A stretch of DNA of 64,000 nt. Origin: Diploptera punctata (lineage: Eukaryota; Arthropoda; Insecta; Blattodea; Blaberidae). The position numbers and the translations under genes are program-made. This document shows positions 51,163 through 62,109 of the stretch, piece after piece; the stretch's first letter is position 1; the number at the start of each line of letters is the position of its first letter. The DNA lies in the NCBI GenBank assembly GCA_030220185.1, contig JASPKZ010007541.1:7501-71500 (forward strand), written 5' to 3'. Under the pieces are notes generated by a model, which was not told the origin of the DNA, made no database searches, and was given only the letters and a program-made list of their open reading frames with translations.

Positions 51163-52675
51163 CACTGCTCAAACAAATTAGGGGATATTGTAGAATAACC
51201 TATTAAGACTATGTTTTTAGGAACAGTATTAGATGCAATCACTTTCTATTACTCCAAAAGAATGTAAACAAGAGATTGAAGTCATTACGTAACCTCTGTA
51301 CCACACCAGATGTCAAAGAGATCCTGATTAGGAATATGGCAAACAAACAAAGCAACATTAACATGGGTGAAAATGTTTCTTTAGTATGGTGTATGGTCTC
51401 CTCGAACGGCCAGCACTGCCTCACACCTGTGTGGCATTGATGCAATGAGGTTAGCAATGAGTTCTTGGGGGATACTTGGCCACTCTTCCATAAGAGCAAT
51501 GTGCAGCTCTGGAACAGTTGTGGGAGGTGCTGGTCTGCCTGCAATGCGTCTGCCTAATGCATCCCACACATGCTCAATCGGATTTAAGTCCGGGGAGGAA
51601 GCTGGCCATTGCATATGCTCGATACCCTCCACTTCCAGCATGTCGTCCACCAAGCCAGCTCTGTGGGGTCGTGCATTATCGTCCATAAAAAGAAAAGAAT
51701 CATCTATGGCACCAGCATAAGGCACGACAAAAGATCGGATAATCTCATCTCTATACCTTACCGCAGTCAAAGTACCACCTTGGATGACGTAGAGGTCCAT
51801 ACGTCCACCACTACTGATTCTTGCCCACACCATCAATCCACCGCCACCATATGGGGATCTTTCACGTACAAAAGCTGGATTGTTTCGTGTCCCTTTTTCC
51901 CTCCAGATGAATACACGCCGACTATCACATTCCACGTTGAATCGCGACTCATCAGAAAAAAGAACTGATCTCCATTCGGCATGCCTCCACCCACGATGTT
52001 CCTCCGCCCAGTTTCTGCGATCCCTACGGTGTTGTGGAGTTAACCTGGTACACACCATGGGCCTACGGGCACAGAGACCACTTCCATGCAGTCGATTGCG
52101 GACAGTTTGAGTTGACACCCTGCGTCCTGTTGCTGTTTGAAGTGTATTTCGCAGTTGAGTTGCATTTTGGCTGTCTATTCCGACGGGCTGTTAACAAGAG
52201 GTAACGGTCATCCCTTGCTGTTGTTGCCCGTGGTCGACGTTGTCCGGCTCTTCTGTGAACAGTATCTATTCTTTGAAAACGATTCCAAAGTCTGGAAATC
52301 ACGCTTTGAGACACCCCAATGGCTTGTGCCACCTCTTGTTGTGTCTGTCCAGCTTCCATCCTTCCTATGGCCCTCCAAACCATTGGTTCAGGTAAATCAC
52401 GTTGTCGAGGCATTACTGTCCCTAAGGCAAGTCATTCACTAACTGAAAACTGGACTGGATTTAAAAACAGCAACGAAACATTCACCTCCACACCACCCTT
52501 TCACTTCAACAGTACAGACACTGCCCTCTGGTGTGGTACCGAGGTTACGTAACAACTTCAAATTCTTGTTTACGTTATCCTGGAGTAATAGAAAGTGATT
52601 GCATCTAATACTATTCCAAAAAAACATAGTCTTAATAGGTAATTCTACAATATCCCCTCATTTTTTTTAGCAGTG
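51163..52675 (-). mobile_element. Tc1 transposon with long TIRs, nearly intact
   Basis: A 1,513-bp element with inverted repeats of about 110 bp (51163-51275 and 52563-52675; CACTGCT ... GGGGATATTGTAGAAT ... TATTAGATGCAATCACTTTC) and TA duplications at 51161-51162 and 52676-52677. It encodes one transposase on the minus strand with a single frameshift. TIR identity is high but not perfect, suggesting moderate age. Confidence 0.95.
51381..52413 (-). pseudogene. Tc1-family transposase (DD34E), one frameshift
   Basis: The N-terminal frame starts at 52413 ('MPRQRDLPEPMVWRAIGRMEAGQTQQEVAQAIGVSQSVISRLWNRF'), a helix-turn-helix that binds the TIRs, followed by a GRPR-like 'GQRRPRATTARDD'. A one-base insertion near 52169-52170 shifts the frame. 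The rest continues in the frame 52118-51381: second helix-turn-helix 'STQTVRNRLHGSGL', first Asp in 'VLFSDESRFN', a glycine-rich box 'YGGGGLMVWARIS', second Asp in 'FMDDNARPHRA', and Glu in 'SPDLNPIEHVWD' with exactly 34 residues between, i.e. DD34E. Corrected length is about 344 residues, as expected of Tc1. All catalytic acids are present. It would cut at the TIRs and insert at TA. Confidence 0.93.
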
Positions 52676-52954
52676 TATATATGGGTTCCTATAAAGACCA
52701 TGTAGTTCATTGTTATGTAGTCTTCTCCATTCACCTGTCTGTTCATCTCTCTTTGGCCCATAAATCTTCCTAAGTACTTTATTCTCAAATACTTGTAATC
52801 TCCTTTCCTCCCTTAAGGTAAGAGTCCGTATTTCGCACCCATATAATATAACTGGTAGAATAATAGTTTTATATATTTTCAGTTTAACGTTTTTTGAAAG
52901 GAGTTGGAGCATCAAGAGTTAAGGATGCTAATTAGTGTTCCAATTCAAATCAAG

Positions 52955-53145
52955 GCGTGTAAGGACCCATAAATTTGCTGCTTAGAGGCGTCATTTTAAG
53001 GCTTGAGGTTCTTCTAACAGCGAATATTTACGATACGGCCTACGGCTTCAAAAGGGCGATTTTTACGCCCTAAAGAAATCGATGGAACCCGGGAATCTTC
53101 GAACTACAGTCGGAAATAATAACCACTAGTCCACAAAGATGGCCG
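52955..53145 (-). mobile_element. SINE family 4 with tRNA-like head
   Basis: Minus-strand CCCGGCCATCTTTGTGGACT with A box TGGACTAGTGG and a B-box-like GATTCCCGGGTTCCATC, then GATTTCTTTAGGGCGTAAAA ... AGAACCTCAAGCC. Diverged body. Confidence 0.65.
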
Positions 53146-53159
53146 GGGAAAGTTGTGGT

Positions 53160-53804
53160 ATTTTATGTACCTATCGACACTGTTAACAGTGAACGTCAGT
53201 AGTGAGGAATGGATTCCTACGAAATCATTTTAAAACCATTATTGAGTTTCGAGTAAATAGAAAACGTTTAATTTTCAGTTTTTTTTATACTTGTTGGTTT
53301 ATTGCTAGGATGACGTAGGGCCTAAATGTAATTGTTTTCAAAATTCCCCCGCGGCGTTAAATTAACCATACCTTCAAAACTATTAATTACAGCAATAAAA
53401 TATTTCCACTGAACAAAATTAACATTTAAACACAATTTAGTCTTTATAGGAACTGAAATAGAAATTACAACATTTAAATGTTCCCGTGAAACTCATATTT
53501 CGGCCACTAAATATAAATCATTCTTCGGCCTGGTCAATGCCACCCTCAGGCATAATAATCATAATACTACCCTTGGTACATAAATAAGTGTTATCAGTTC
53601 TTATGATGAAACTTCATTCATTTTATTATGTCTTAATTTTTTTTTTTTTTAGATTTTTGGTCACATTTGTTCTAATTTCTGTAATCGAGTCATGTTCTAG
53701 TCAAAGTTCGGGAATTTTTTTTGAGTTGTCAGCGAAGTTAAACCAACATACTGTATGGAAGTCACAGGTTCCATACTCACTTGTTCTAAGGTAGTTTTTT
53801 AATA
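53160..53804. other. AT-rich stretch, nothing recognised
   Basis: A 68-codon frame at 53588-53794 lies over a T-rich tract and shows no recognised domain. Confidence 0.45.
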
Positions 53805-53806
53805 AA

Positions 53807-53863
<57 letters not shown>
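53805..53863. repeat. (AAT)n microsatellite joined to a retroposon tail
   Basis: About 58 bp of AAT. The next 100 bp (TAGCTTTATTTTACCTGTCA, GAGTTAAGGGCCTTAAGGCC) resemble the palindromic end (CTGGTTGA..GGCCTTAAGGCCTTAACTC) also seen at 18213-18262 and 62838-62880. On the minus strand this would be a retrotransposon 3' end with an (ATT)n tail. Confidence 0.7.
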
Positions 53864-53864
<1 letters not shown>

Positions 53865-54014
53865 GCTTTATTTTACCTGTCAGAGTTAAGGGCCTTAAGG
53901 CCTTGTCTGCCAATCAACCAGGTTTTAACAAGTACAAAAAGCATAATCTTATAATTATATTACAATAAACATGAACGATTACATGTTATAAATACAGTAT
54001 AATTATTATTTATA

Positions 54015-54960
54015 ATGTACTAGCTAATACCCGGCGTGCGCTGCTACGCCTAAATAAATGAAAATTAATGTGTGTCTATGTTTACTTCAATAAGTAAGAG
54101 GAAAAATAATTTTAAATTTATATTTTTAGATACCCCGTGCTGATTACCCGGCGGTGCCCGGGAACCTACTTAATCCAGATCTTCTTGATATATATGAGCT
54201 AAAATACGGAAATTAATGTGTTTTATGTTTAGTTAAATAAGTGTAAAGAAAAAAATATATCGTAATTATTTGTAGATACCCCGTGCTGTTTACCCGGCGT
54301 TGTTCGGGAATCTACTCATCCCGATCTTCTTGGCATAAATGAGCTGAAAGACAAAAATTAATGTACTTCTTATGATTAGTTGAATAAATGTAAAAGAAAA
54401 ATAATTATAAATGTGTATCGTAATTATTTTAAGATTCTCCGTGCTGATTAGCCAGTGTTGCCCGGGAATCTACTTATCTCGATCTTCTTGGCATAAATGA
54501 GCTAAAAGACAAAATTCGTTATTGTAAGTTACACCATAAAAGAATACCCGCCATGTGCTACCATGCTTGCACAGGAATCTACGTACTTGTCTCGATCTTC
54601 ATTGTCATCAACGAAAGACAAAAATTGTTATTGTAAGTTATCCGTAAGAGATAAACATATGCTGTCGGGGTCTTTTTTGTAGAGCTTTTTGAGGTATTCA
54701 ATTCCGTGTACATTAATTTTGTGTATTTGTTATGGTTTAGGCAGCGTAAGCCATTTAAGCGTCCAAAGAGCTACCTTTTCACGTTTTCCACTACAAAGGG
54801 CGGTTTTAAGGGTGTAGGAGTTGAGTATCGCAACTCTCTTATAGCCTATGTTCATCCCGGGACTCTCCTGAACATTTTTCAAAATGCCCCATCACAATCG
54901 GATCAACGGTATGGCCGCGCATAAAGTACAAACAAACAAACAAACATTAATTTTTATACA
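54015..54960 (+). repeat. Interspersed repeat J: head, three to four tandem units, (CAAA)n tail
   Basis: Head TACCCGGCGTGCGCTGCTAC at 54028. Units start with GATACCCCGTGCTGATTACC at about 54129, 54275 and (variant) 54433 and each end with GATCTTCTTGGCATAAATGAGC. A weaker unit continues to about 54660. Then AAGCCATTTAAGCGTCCAAA, ATCCCGGGACTCTCCTGAAC, CATCACAATCGGATCAACGG and (CAAA)n at 54930-54947. A retroposed element ending in a short repeat is likely. The 72-codon frame at 54706-54924 is not supported as a gene. Confidence 0.8.
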
Positions 54961-55271
54961 GCAGATTTTCATTTACTGTAGATTTAGCTAATTAAATATA
55001 ATATGTACAAGATATAAAAAAACGAGAAATAATTATTGATTTTTAATCTTAGAAATTACTTGAAAGACCGGGCCGTTGGAATTGCCGCTTTCACTGTATG
55101 GCGAAAAGAAGGAAAATGTATATAGGCCTAAATTAATAATTTGTATAAAATCATTAATATGTACATTAAATTATAAGGTATTTTTTATTTTGAGTCACAT
55201 TTAAACATTTTAGTTCATATAGGCTATACATGAATATTTTACTATTTTTAGCACTTAGAATTCCGCTCCTT
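54961..55271. other. AT-rich stretch, nothing recognised
   Basis: No supported feature. Confidence 0.4.
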
Positions 55272-55280
55272 ATTCATTCT

Positions 55281-55607
55281 AAGTCCACCGTTGTGGTCTC
55301 GAGGTAGCGTGCTGCCTCGTCACGCAGCGGGCCCGGGTTCGATCCCCGATCGGGGCAGTTTTATCGGGGTTATTCCTCATCTGTAAGAAATGTCAGGAAA
55401 ACGTTAAGGCTTAAACGGTCCCCGAAATCATATGGCCATTATCATCATCATCCTTATCATTATCATCATCATCATCCTTCACCGGTGTGGAAAGCAACGG
55501 GAAGCTATCACACCTACAATTCCCTAGTAAAGCTGCAAGCATAGCATGAAAATGCTATGATTGCAGTGAACGACCTACCTTCGGGCAGAATTACTATGGA
55601 TGGATGG
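55281..55607 (+). mobile_element. SINE family 1, full length with TSD
   Basis: Head GTCCACCGTTGTGGTCTCGA, B box GGTTCGATCCC, body (slightly deleted at GGGCAGTTTTATCGGGG), tail ATGGATGGATGG. Flanked by ATTCATTCT at 55272-55280 and 55608-55616. Confidence 0.93.
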
Positions 55608-55619
55608 ATTCATTCTCAT

Positions 55620-56403
55620 GTGTGGGAATTCAAATCTAGAATGGCACGAGGCCTTTCAATTAAGAATTAAAGTTATTTTACGTCCGGATAATATGTGATG
55701 ACTATTTTCTTACGAAGGAGGATACTCAGAATTTGTATGGTCTGAAACGTTCCATGGATCTCTAATAGTGTTCTGACTCAGTTTAGTGAGAGACTATAAA
55801 CTCTTGTTGATGGATCAAAAATTGATAATGGATTTGTTATCACAGGGTTTATACCTGTGGACATCGGAATCAGATACGAGTATCATATCTAATAGTCCAC
55901 TGAGACCAATCCTAAGGATGTCCTTGATGCAGTAGGATGTTAAGGCTCTCCCCTTTCTTATAATCAAGTGGTAGGGCCTATTAGGGAAATGGTTCGGCGT
56001 TGATATTTTCCGACATTTGTCTTACAGTTGAAAAAAAAAAGAAAACAAAATAAAAATCATCCAGAAAGCTTGCCACAACCGTATCCCCGAAACCAAATCG
56101 ATGAATTAAAATAATGATATTGACAATATAAATAACAATTAATATTAAGTGGACTTAGGATTTTTAGGTGCGTACCATTTTGTAGGACAAATTAAATCTC
56201 TCTGAAAGATATCATTGAGTGAGATGTTGCCTTAAATTAGAATGAGGACAATTTTTTCACCGTTTTACCCTTTTTTATATATTGCCCTTTTTGCCTCATT
56301 CCGTCCATAATTTTCTTTTTCCCCATTTTCTGATTCTTTTGTATAACTTTTTTAGTATTTCTTTATAGCAAAGTCTGCTATCTTAATTTAGTTTAAAATA
56401 TCA
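55620..56403. other. Gene-free stretch
   Basis: Only a weak SINE-like block (TTTTCCGACATTTGTCTTACAG at 56008-56029) is visible. Confidence 0.45.
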
Positions 56404-56536
56404 CCTTTAACTAACTAACTCGCTGGCACTTCGAACCCATAGGTTCATGGCCGCGCGGAAATAACCTGTTCTTATCCTGAGCTAATGGTTTCCATTCATT
56501 CCCTGTGTAATCTACTTCCCTCAAATCATAGTTAAT
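56404..56536 (-). pseudogene. RTE-clade LINE 3'-end fragment
   Basis: Plus strand CTCGCTGGCAC, CGAACCCATAGGTTCATGGC, TAATCTACTTCCCTCAAATC is the reverse of the RTE 3' end ('YDLREVDYTGN.W ... AMNL.VR'). About 130 bp. Confidence 0.88.
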
Positions 56537-56594
56537 CTTTATAATATTAAATTATCATTTATCAATATTATTTGGAAATACATTATGGAAATAA

Positions 56595-56770
56595 CATTAT
56601 GTGGTTTTATTTCATAATATGTTTGGTGTGTGATTCTTACCTCATATCGTTGTTTCTGTTAGACATATGTTTCAATACTTGTTTTCCTCATCTTCAGTAA
56701 TTACATACTCTTAAAACATATATCTAGCAGAAACAACGATATGAGGTAAGAATACACAGACAAAAACTAT
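56595..56770 (-). repeat. Foldback repeat with hammerhead-like core
   Basis: Left arm ATTCTTACCTCATATCGTTG ... ATATGTTT (56632-56672) pairs with right arm (56713-56755) at about 37 of 40 positions. On the minus strand the spacer reads CTGAAGATGAGGAAAACAAG...TTGAAACATATG. Confidence 0.78.
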
Positions 56771-57067
56771 TATCATTTATCAAATAAACTTCTCTTCAGA
56801 TTGCCATGAACATTGAACATGGGAGTAGTGAACTTGTACGCTTTCAATACGTTTTAATCCGCATACAATTGTTAAGTCCTTTTTTCCGTTCTACATATCT
56901 GAGGATTGAATTAGACGCGGACTAGTGACTAATTGTAGTTAACTCGTAAATGTTTCGGCACAATAATGAGAGCGATCGTAAAATTTATAATTAAACACAT
57001 GTCCCTGGACGTGTTAATTTTCGAGTACGCGGATTCCTTTGCTGTAATGAGAATTTTGTATTATACT
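56771..57067. other. AT-rich stretch, nothing recognised
   Basis: No supported feature. Confidence 0.4.
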
Positions 57068-57070
57068 ATC

Positions 57071-57114
<44 letters not shown>

Positions 57115-57201
57115 CAACAATGGTTAATTTATCAAACCAAATTAATACAATTTTAATTTATCCTGACCCCTCTATTATTAGTACTAATTATATTAATAAT
57201 C

Positions 57202-57232
<31 letters not shown>
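57068..57232. repeat. Two (AT)n microsatellites
   Basis: (AT)n at 57068-57112 and 57203-57232, separated by about 90 bp of AT-rich DNA. Confidence 0.95.
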
Positions 57233-57236
<4 letters not shown>

Positions 57237-57489
57237 TTACGGACCCGGCACATGTTTTCCTGCCCGAATGTTCAATTCTAGTTTTATGGCCGGACGATAA
57301 AAATACAAGTTAATTTTCACCATTAAATTCACTAATTAAGCCGTAATTAGATATTGTTAAGTTCGCAAGAAAACTCCTCATTGTCATTTGTTCTGGCTCA
57401 AGAAGTGTGCATGATGATGTCACATTATTGTCGATAATGCAGATGACTACACATCTGGCATTAAAAAAATATAACCCGATCGCAGCTCC

Positions 57490-57860
57490 ACCTACTGCGT
57501 CCAATTATGAATCTAAACCATCCAGGGACCCACTCAAACACAAATAAAACATCTCATCAAAATCGGTCCAGTCGTTTACGTAGATTATAATTTCGGGTTT
57601 CAAGTAAACCGCCACTTCTATTTGTCGGATTTCACTCATTTTTGGACAATACATGCCTCGGTTTATTTTAATAGGATACACAGAATTTCATTGTGACACA
57701 TCGAAAAATGTGACCGCTAGAGCGATTTTTAAATTTAGATTTCAGGTGAACTCCTACACCTAATGATTTTGGAGGATCCAATTGTAAATCTAAACCATCG
57801 AGAGTCCCAATCAGACACAAACAAAAATATCATCAAAATATATCCAGGCATTTAGGAATA
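57490..57860. repeat. Interspersed repeat K, copy 2 with duplicated end
   Basis: GAATCTAAACCATCCAGGGA ... ATCAAAATCGGTCCAGTCG at 57510-57576 and again, diverged, at 57787-57852. Between them lie TTCAAGTAAACCGCCACTTC, CCTCGGTTTATTTTAATAGG, CATCGAAAAATGTGACCGCT, GGTGAACTCCTACACCTAAT. Same order as 49520-49805. Confidence 0.82.
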
Positions 57861-58939
57861 GAGGAATTGTATGTATAAAAATATGTCTATAAGAACGATT
57901 ATTAATATAATTATATTGTTGTAAAATGACATTTGTGAAATATATTATATTGTAGGAGAGAATAGTTTCGGGAGATACACCCTCCTCCTGGATATTCCAC
58001 TGCATCGAGACATCAGAGTTTTTATCTGGTACTCTCTCAGAAGTATTGGGACTGCCTACATAAAAGCAATGGTTTTTTCCATATCTTCTTCAAATTAAAC
58101 TTTTAATGGGACTGTCAATCATGGTTAGGAATCAATTCTCATCTCTGTAATTTAAAAAAAAGCCATTTGATATTTCCATATTTTTTTTCTCAATTACATA
58201 TTATTCTTATAAATAGGTTTTCTTTATTTCTTGCCTGATTTTGAAATTATTTATTTAACCTAAGTTCTTTTCTTCCCAGTTTTATCAAACCATCTGCTAC
58301 TCGTTTCAGTCTGTATGAGTTAATTCTGTATCCTTACAGTATGCTATCAATAACTTTTCAAAAACTCAAATTCAGGAAATTGACATCGATATTATTCTTA
58401 TTGAGATTTCCCGCTTTAATCTGAAACTTAATATCACTATGATATAATTCCTAGATTTTCTTCCTATAGGTCCTTTCGTTTTAATAAAGTAGAGATTATA
58501 CTAAATTAGCCAGTATTCAGAATAGGCAATAGAAATTTCTGTTTCAAAATCCCTCTAATATTTGAAATAACAAAATAATATTCCTTTCGTTTTTTCAACA
58601 TAATATCTCCTTTTTGAACTGATAAATTTCATATCTGCAATCCTAGTTAAAATGCTGCTGTATATCTAACAATTCCGCTTTCAACATCGACCTACAATAG
58701 TTTTGAATGCACAACCAGATCAAGTGAACTTAGGCAAAAGGTGTATTGGAGCCTACTCTCCCTTATTACAGGATAAATACCACCTGAACGCCAATAACTT
58801 AATATTTATTTTAAGCGCTTGTAGTATATTCAATGCTAATAAAAAAGTCATTCCTGAATAAATTAGGAATTGTTACTGATTTTATAGCACTAAATTTAGA
58901 AGCCACGCTAAAAGGGTCTAATTGCATCTTAAGAAATTC
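57861..58939. other. AT-rich stretch, nothing recognised
   Basis: About 1.1 kb without supported ORF, repeat or RNA. Confidence 0.5.
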
Positions 58940-59043
58940 TCTATATGGAATCTGTAAGCACTTGTGCCTCCCCTACAGGGGAAAAATTCATCAATACTAA
59001 TTTAGTTACACTTGTTTTCGGTTAGATGTCATTGAGTTGGCCT
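58940..59043 (-). mobile_element. SINE family 4, 3' end only
   Basis: CCTCCCCTACAGGGGAAAAATTC, ATACTAATTTAGTTACACTT and ATGTCATTGAGTTGGCC match 2505-2585 and 8255-8335. Confidence 0.7.
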
Positions 59044-59465
59044 AACAGTTCTAGTACATAATTGGCGAAATGTGGTTTACCTCCCTTTTATTATAGAGTT
59101 TTCACATTGTGTATGGAATATTCAAAGTAGGATATATATTTACGGCGTGAGTTTAATTTTATGTACGTAATTTAATTCAGTTTCCAGTAATGCCAAGTTC
59201 TGTTGTCTTGTGTGAAAATGAAAATGTTCATGTGGCTTGAGGGAATGAATTTTTATTAGAGAAAATTAAAGAATGAAATAGCATTTAACTAAATATACGA
59301 TTTATAATAAATAACAAAAATGGCAGAGATAGCTAAAAATAAATTTCAACAAAGGGGTGCATCTGACGCTCATAATTCTGTGACATCTTGCACTCGCGCA
59401 CATCATTGTACTGAATATTACATTCATACTTTAAAACTCGACAATTGTTTTACTTTTCTTCTGTT
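59044..59465. other. AT-rich stretch, nothing recognised
   Basis: The 61-codon frame at 59320-59505 runs into the RTE tail and is not supported. Confidence 0.45.
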
Positions 59466-59467
59466 TC

Positions 59468-60063
59468 ACTTACTTACTTACTCAATGGCACTATCGAACC
59501 CGTAGGTTCGTGGCTGCGCGGACATAAGCTCTCCATACATCCCTATCCTGAGCTAATGATTTCCAATCATTCCCTGTATAATCTACTTCTTTCAAATCAT
59601 AGTTAATATTGTTCTCCCACCTCATTCTTGGTCTACCAACTGGGCGTTTTCCCTCTGACTTTCCTACAAGAAGCTTCCATGCACGTATTTCATTCCCCAT
59701 ACGCGCAACATGTCCTGCCCATCGCAGTCTACGAGACTTAACTGTTCTTATTATATCTGGCTTCCTATAAAGATCATGTAGTTCATTGTTGTGAAGTCTT
59801 CTCCATTCACCTGTCTGTTCATCTCTCTTTGGTCCAAATATTTTCATAATAACTATATCCTTAAATACGCGTAATCTCTTTTCCTTCCTTAAAGTAAGAG
59901 TCCATGTTTCATCTCCATATAATATAACTGGTAGAATAATAGTTTTATATATTTTCAGTTTAACGTTTTTTGAAAGGAGTTGGGACATCAAAAGTCTCTG
60001 CAATGCATAATAGCATGCATTTCCAGAATTGAGCCTATGTTTAATTTCTTTGTGCATCTCATT
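59468..60063 (-). pseudogene. RTE-clade LINE tail, longest open copy
   Basis: A 188-codon minus frame (60057-59491): 'KEIKHRLNSGNACYYALQRLLMSQLLSKNVKLKIYKTIILPVILYGDETWTLTLRKEKRLRVFKDIVIMKIFGPKRDEQTGEWRRLHNNELHDLYRKPDIIRTVKSRRLRWAGHVARM', then 'GRPRMRWENNINYDLKEVDYTGNDW' to 'AATNLRVR' and stop. The tail repeat CTTACTTACTTACT (reverse) is at 59468-59482. This is the thumb/connection and C-terminus of an RTE-type protein. The RT catalytic motifs would lie upstream and are absent (5' truncation), so the Met is internal. Very similar to 61235-62105 (shared 'YGDETWTLTLRKEKRLRVFKDIVI'). Confidence 0.92.
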
Positions 60064-60139
60064 TTCTTATGTTTCACACATTTCTAATTTATTTATTTAT
60101 ATAAAGATGTTTAATGTTTACACTCTTTCTGTATCTAAT

Positions 60140-60275
60140 GTTTTATTTTCCTTTTCCACTCGTCTCAATCCATCCACTCCATGCCTTCAGCCCTCTTGTT
60201 CTCATTCCAGTTCTTATTTCTTGCATCCACGAGTTTCGAGGTTTTCCTTTCCTTCTTCTTCCAGGTGGACACCAT
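60140..60275 (-). pseudogene. LINE C-terminal fragment (third type) with T-run
   Basis: The minus strand reads 'FGWCPPGRRRKGKPRNSWMQEIRTGMRTRGLKAWSGWIETSGKGK', like the '(W).P.G.RRRGRP..TW..E......G..W....' end of insect LINE proteins. A T18 run at about 60283-60300 interrupts the upstream side. Confidence 0.6.
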
Positions 60276-60300
60276 CCGAATGTTTTTTTTTTTTTTTTTT

Positions 60301-61234
60301 GGCTAACCTTAACAAATTTCTGATACGACATTAAAAAAGTAAAAAAACAGTCCTGGAAGCTCCTTGGTGCAAGTAGTTAGACTTTCATCCAGCTCTCCAT
60401 ATGTATGTCCGAGTTCGTTACTTTTTCACCTCACCTGGGGTTCACGGCAAATAAATAGGAGCAAGGCAAGGTTTTTCTCAAAGTTTCTCCCTTTTTCCTT
60501 TACCAAAAATGTAATTTCACACTTCTTCATGCTCATGTATATATTTTCACTTCATGTGTTCGTGTGATGTTGGAAGAGGAATGACAGCAAGCATCCTTAT
60601 AAATCATAAACCTTTGATGTTCGGTGCTTCATCTCATTTCATCCATCACTTTGGTATTACCCCGATTAACGTTCGACCAGCCTCGTGTTATTTTCATTAG
60701 TGTCCCGGTCCAAACACGAAAAGACTGCGGGATCGCTTCCTGGTCTTGGAACTATGAATTTTTCTCTGATGAGTATTCTCTGCATTACATTAATATCGAG
60801 ATGTGTGTAATTGTCTTCATGTATATATGCACCAATGCTTTAAAACCAAAATACAATAAAAAGCAAATAGCATGAGATTTGAAAAAAAAACGAAAACAAC
60901 GAGGTAATATATAGGGCGAACAAAAATAAAATAAAATAATACATTTAATGGTAAAACGCCCAGTAGGTATATCACGAAATATGTGGGGAAAATAACACTA
61001 ATTGTGAATAGGGGATGGCGAATTATACAGGAAATATTAGGAACTATTAGGTGAGGATAACTATGTACTCGTACAGAGTGCTTATGTGCCCGCGGCCAGG
61101 AACTTCCGGGATCGACAGAGAGTGAGTTAATGGTTTTACTTATTAAATAAAAAAAATATATTGTCAGTTCCTTTTTCATTATCACAACATTCATCTTCTA
61201 TTTTCTTCCTGTGATATTTATTTCCTAAAACATT
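60301..61234. other. Gene-free stretch, weak SINE-like signal
   Basis: At 60366-60425 a tRNA-like pair of boxes (TGGTGCAAGTAGTTAG ... CGAGTTCGTTAC) and a body with CCTCACCTGGGGTTCACGGC, AGTTTCTCCCTTTTTCC suggest a SINE, but no second copy is present to confirm it. Frames at 60364-60567, 60624-60875 and 60817-61194(-) are unsupported. Confidence 0.35.
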
Positions 61235-62105
61235 AGACTTATACGAATGTTTCTAAATGGCACAAAGAGTAGGATGCGTGTAGGCAAACAGTTTTCTGCT
61301 GATAATGTAGTAATATTGGGCGATAGTTAGTAGATACTAAAGGACAACACGCACTCTACCGAGTAACACTAAGAAATTGTGACTGGAAGTAAATATCAAT
61401 AAACTAAATATTTGGTCACACATAGATATATGTTATATAATGAGAATGGACATCTAATGACAAATGAGGGAAATTTTGGTGAAGTGACTGAATGCAAATA
61501 CCTAGGAAAAATAATCACAAATAGGAATGAGATGCAAAAAGAAATTAAACATAGGCTCAATTCTGGAAATGCGTGCTATTACCCATTACAAGGACTCTTG
61601 ACATCCCAACTCCTTTCAAAAAAAGTTAAACTGAAAATATATAAAACTATTAGTCTACCAGTTATATTATATGGAGATGAAACATGGACTCTTACTTTAA
61701 GGAAGGAAAAGAGATTACGCGTATTTAAGGATATAGTTATTAGGAAAATGTTTGGACCAAAGAGAGATGAACAGACAGGTGAATGAAGAAGACTTACATA
61801 ACAGTGAACTACATGGTCTTTATAGGAAGCCAGATATAATAAGATCAGTTAAGTCTCGTAGACTGCAATGGGCAGGACATGTGGCACGAATGGGGAATGA
61901 AAGACGTGCATGGAAGTTTCTTTAAGGAAAACCATAAGGAAAACGCCCAGTTAGTAGACCAAGAATGAGGTGGGAGAATAACATTAACCATGATTTGAGT
62001 GAAGTAGATTATACAGGGAATGATTGGAAAACAGCGCAGAATAGCAATAATTGGAGAGCTTATGCCCGCCCAGCCTTGACCCTATGGGTTCGATAGAGGC
62101 AGTAA
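61235..62105 (+). pseudogene. RTE-clade LINE tail, longest copy by length
   Basis: From about 61265 traces of the RT motif C neighbourhood appear ('RVGKQFSADNVVILG'). The frame 61412-61786 then gives 'EVTECKYLGKIITNRNEMQKEIKHRLNSGNACYYPLQGLLTSQLLSKKVKLKIYKTISLPVILYGDETWTLTLRKEKRLRVFKDIVIRKMFGPKRDEQTGE' and a stop where other copies have Trp. A frame change near 61790 is followed by 'LHNSELHGLYRKPDIIRSVKSRRLQWAGHVARMGNERRAW', another shift, and the 3' end GGGTTCGATAGAGGCAGTAAG at 62085-62105. Inactive. Confidence 0.9.
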
Positions 62106-62109
62106 GTTA

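Larger units (their letters stand above)
50877..52915 (-). mobile_element. RTE-clade LINE tail split by a Tc1 element
   Basis: The upstream part (52915-52678, minus) encodes 'QLLSKNVKLKIYKTIILPVILYGCEIRTLTLREERRLQVFENKVLRKIYGPKRDEQTGEW' to 'GLYRNPYI'. The downstream part (51160-50900) encodes 'VIRTVKSGRLRWAGHVARMGNERRAW', 'KPEGKRPVGRPRMRWENNINYDLREVDHTWNDW' to 'AAMNLRVR' and stop, followed by the tail (AAGT-type) at 50877-50892. The interruption is a Tc1 transposon at a TA. Both halves have intact frames, so the RTE copy was fairly young when hit. It is 5' truncated with no RT catalytic core. Confidence 0.93.
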
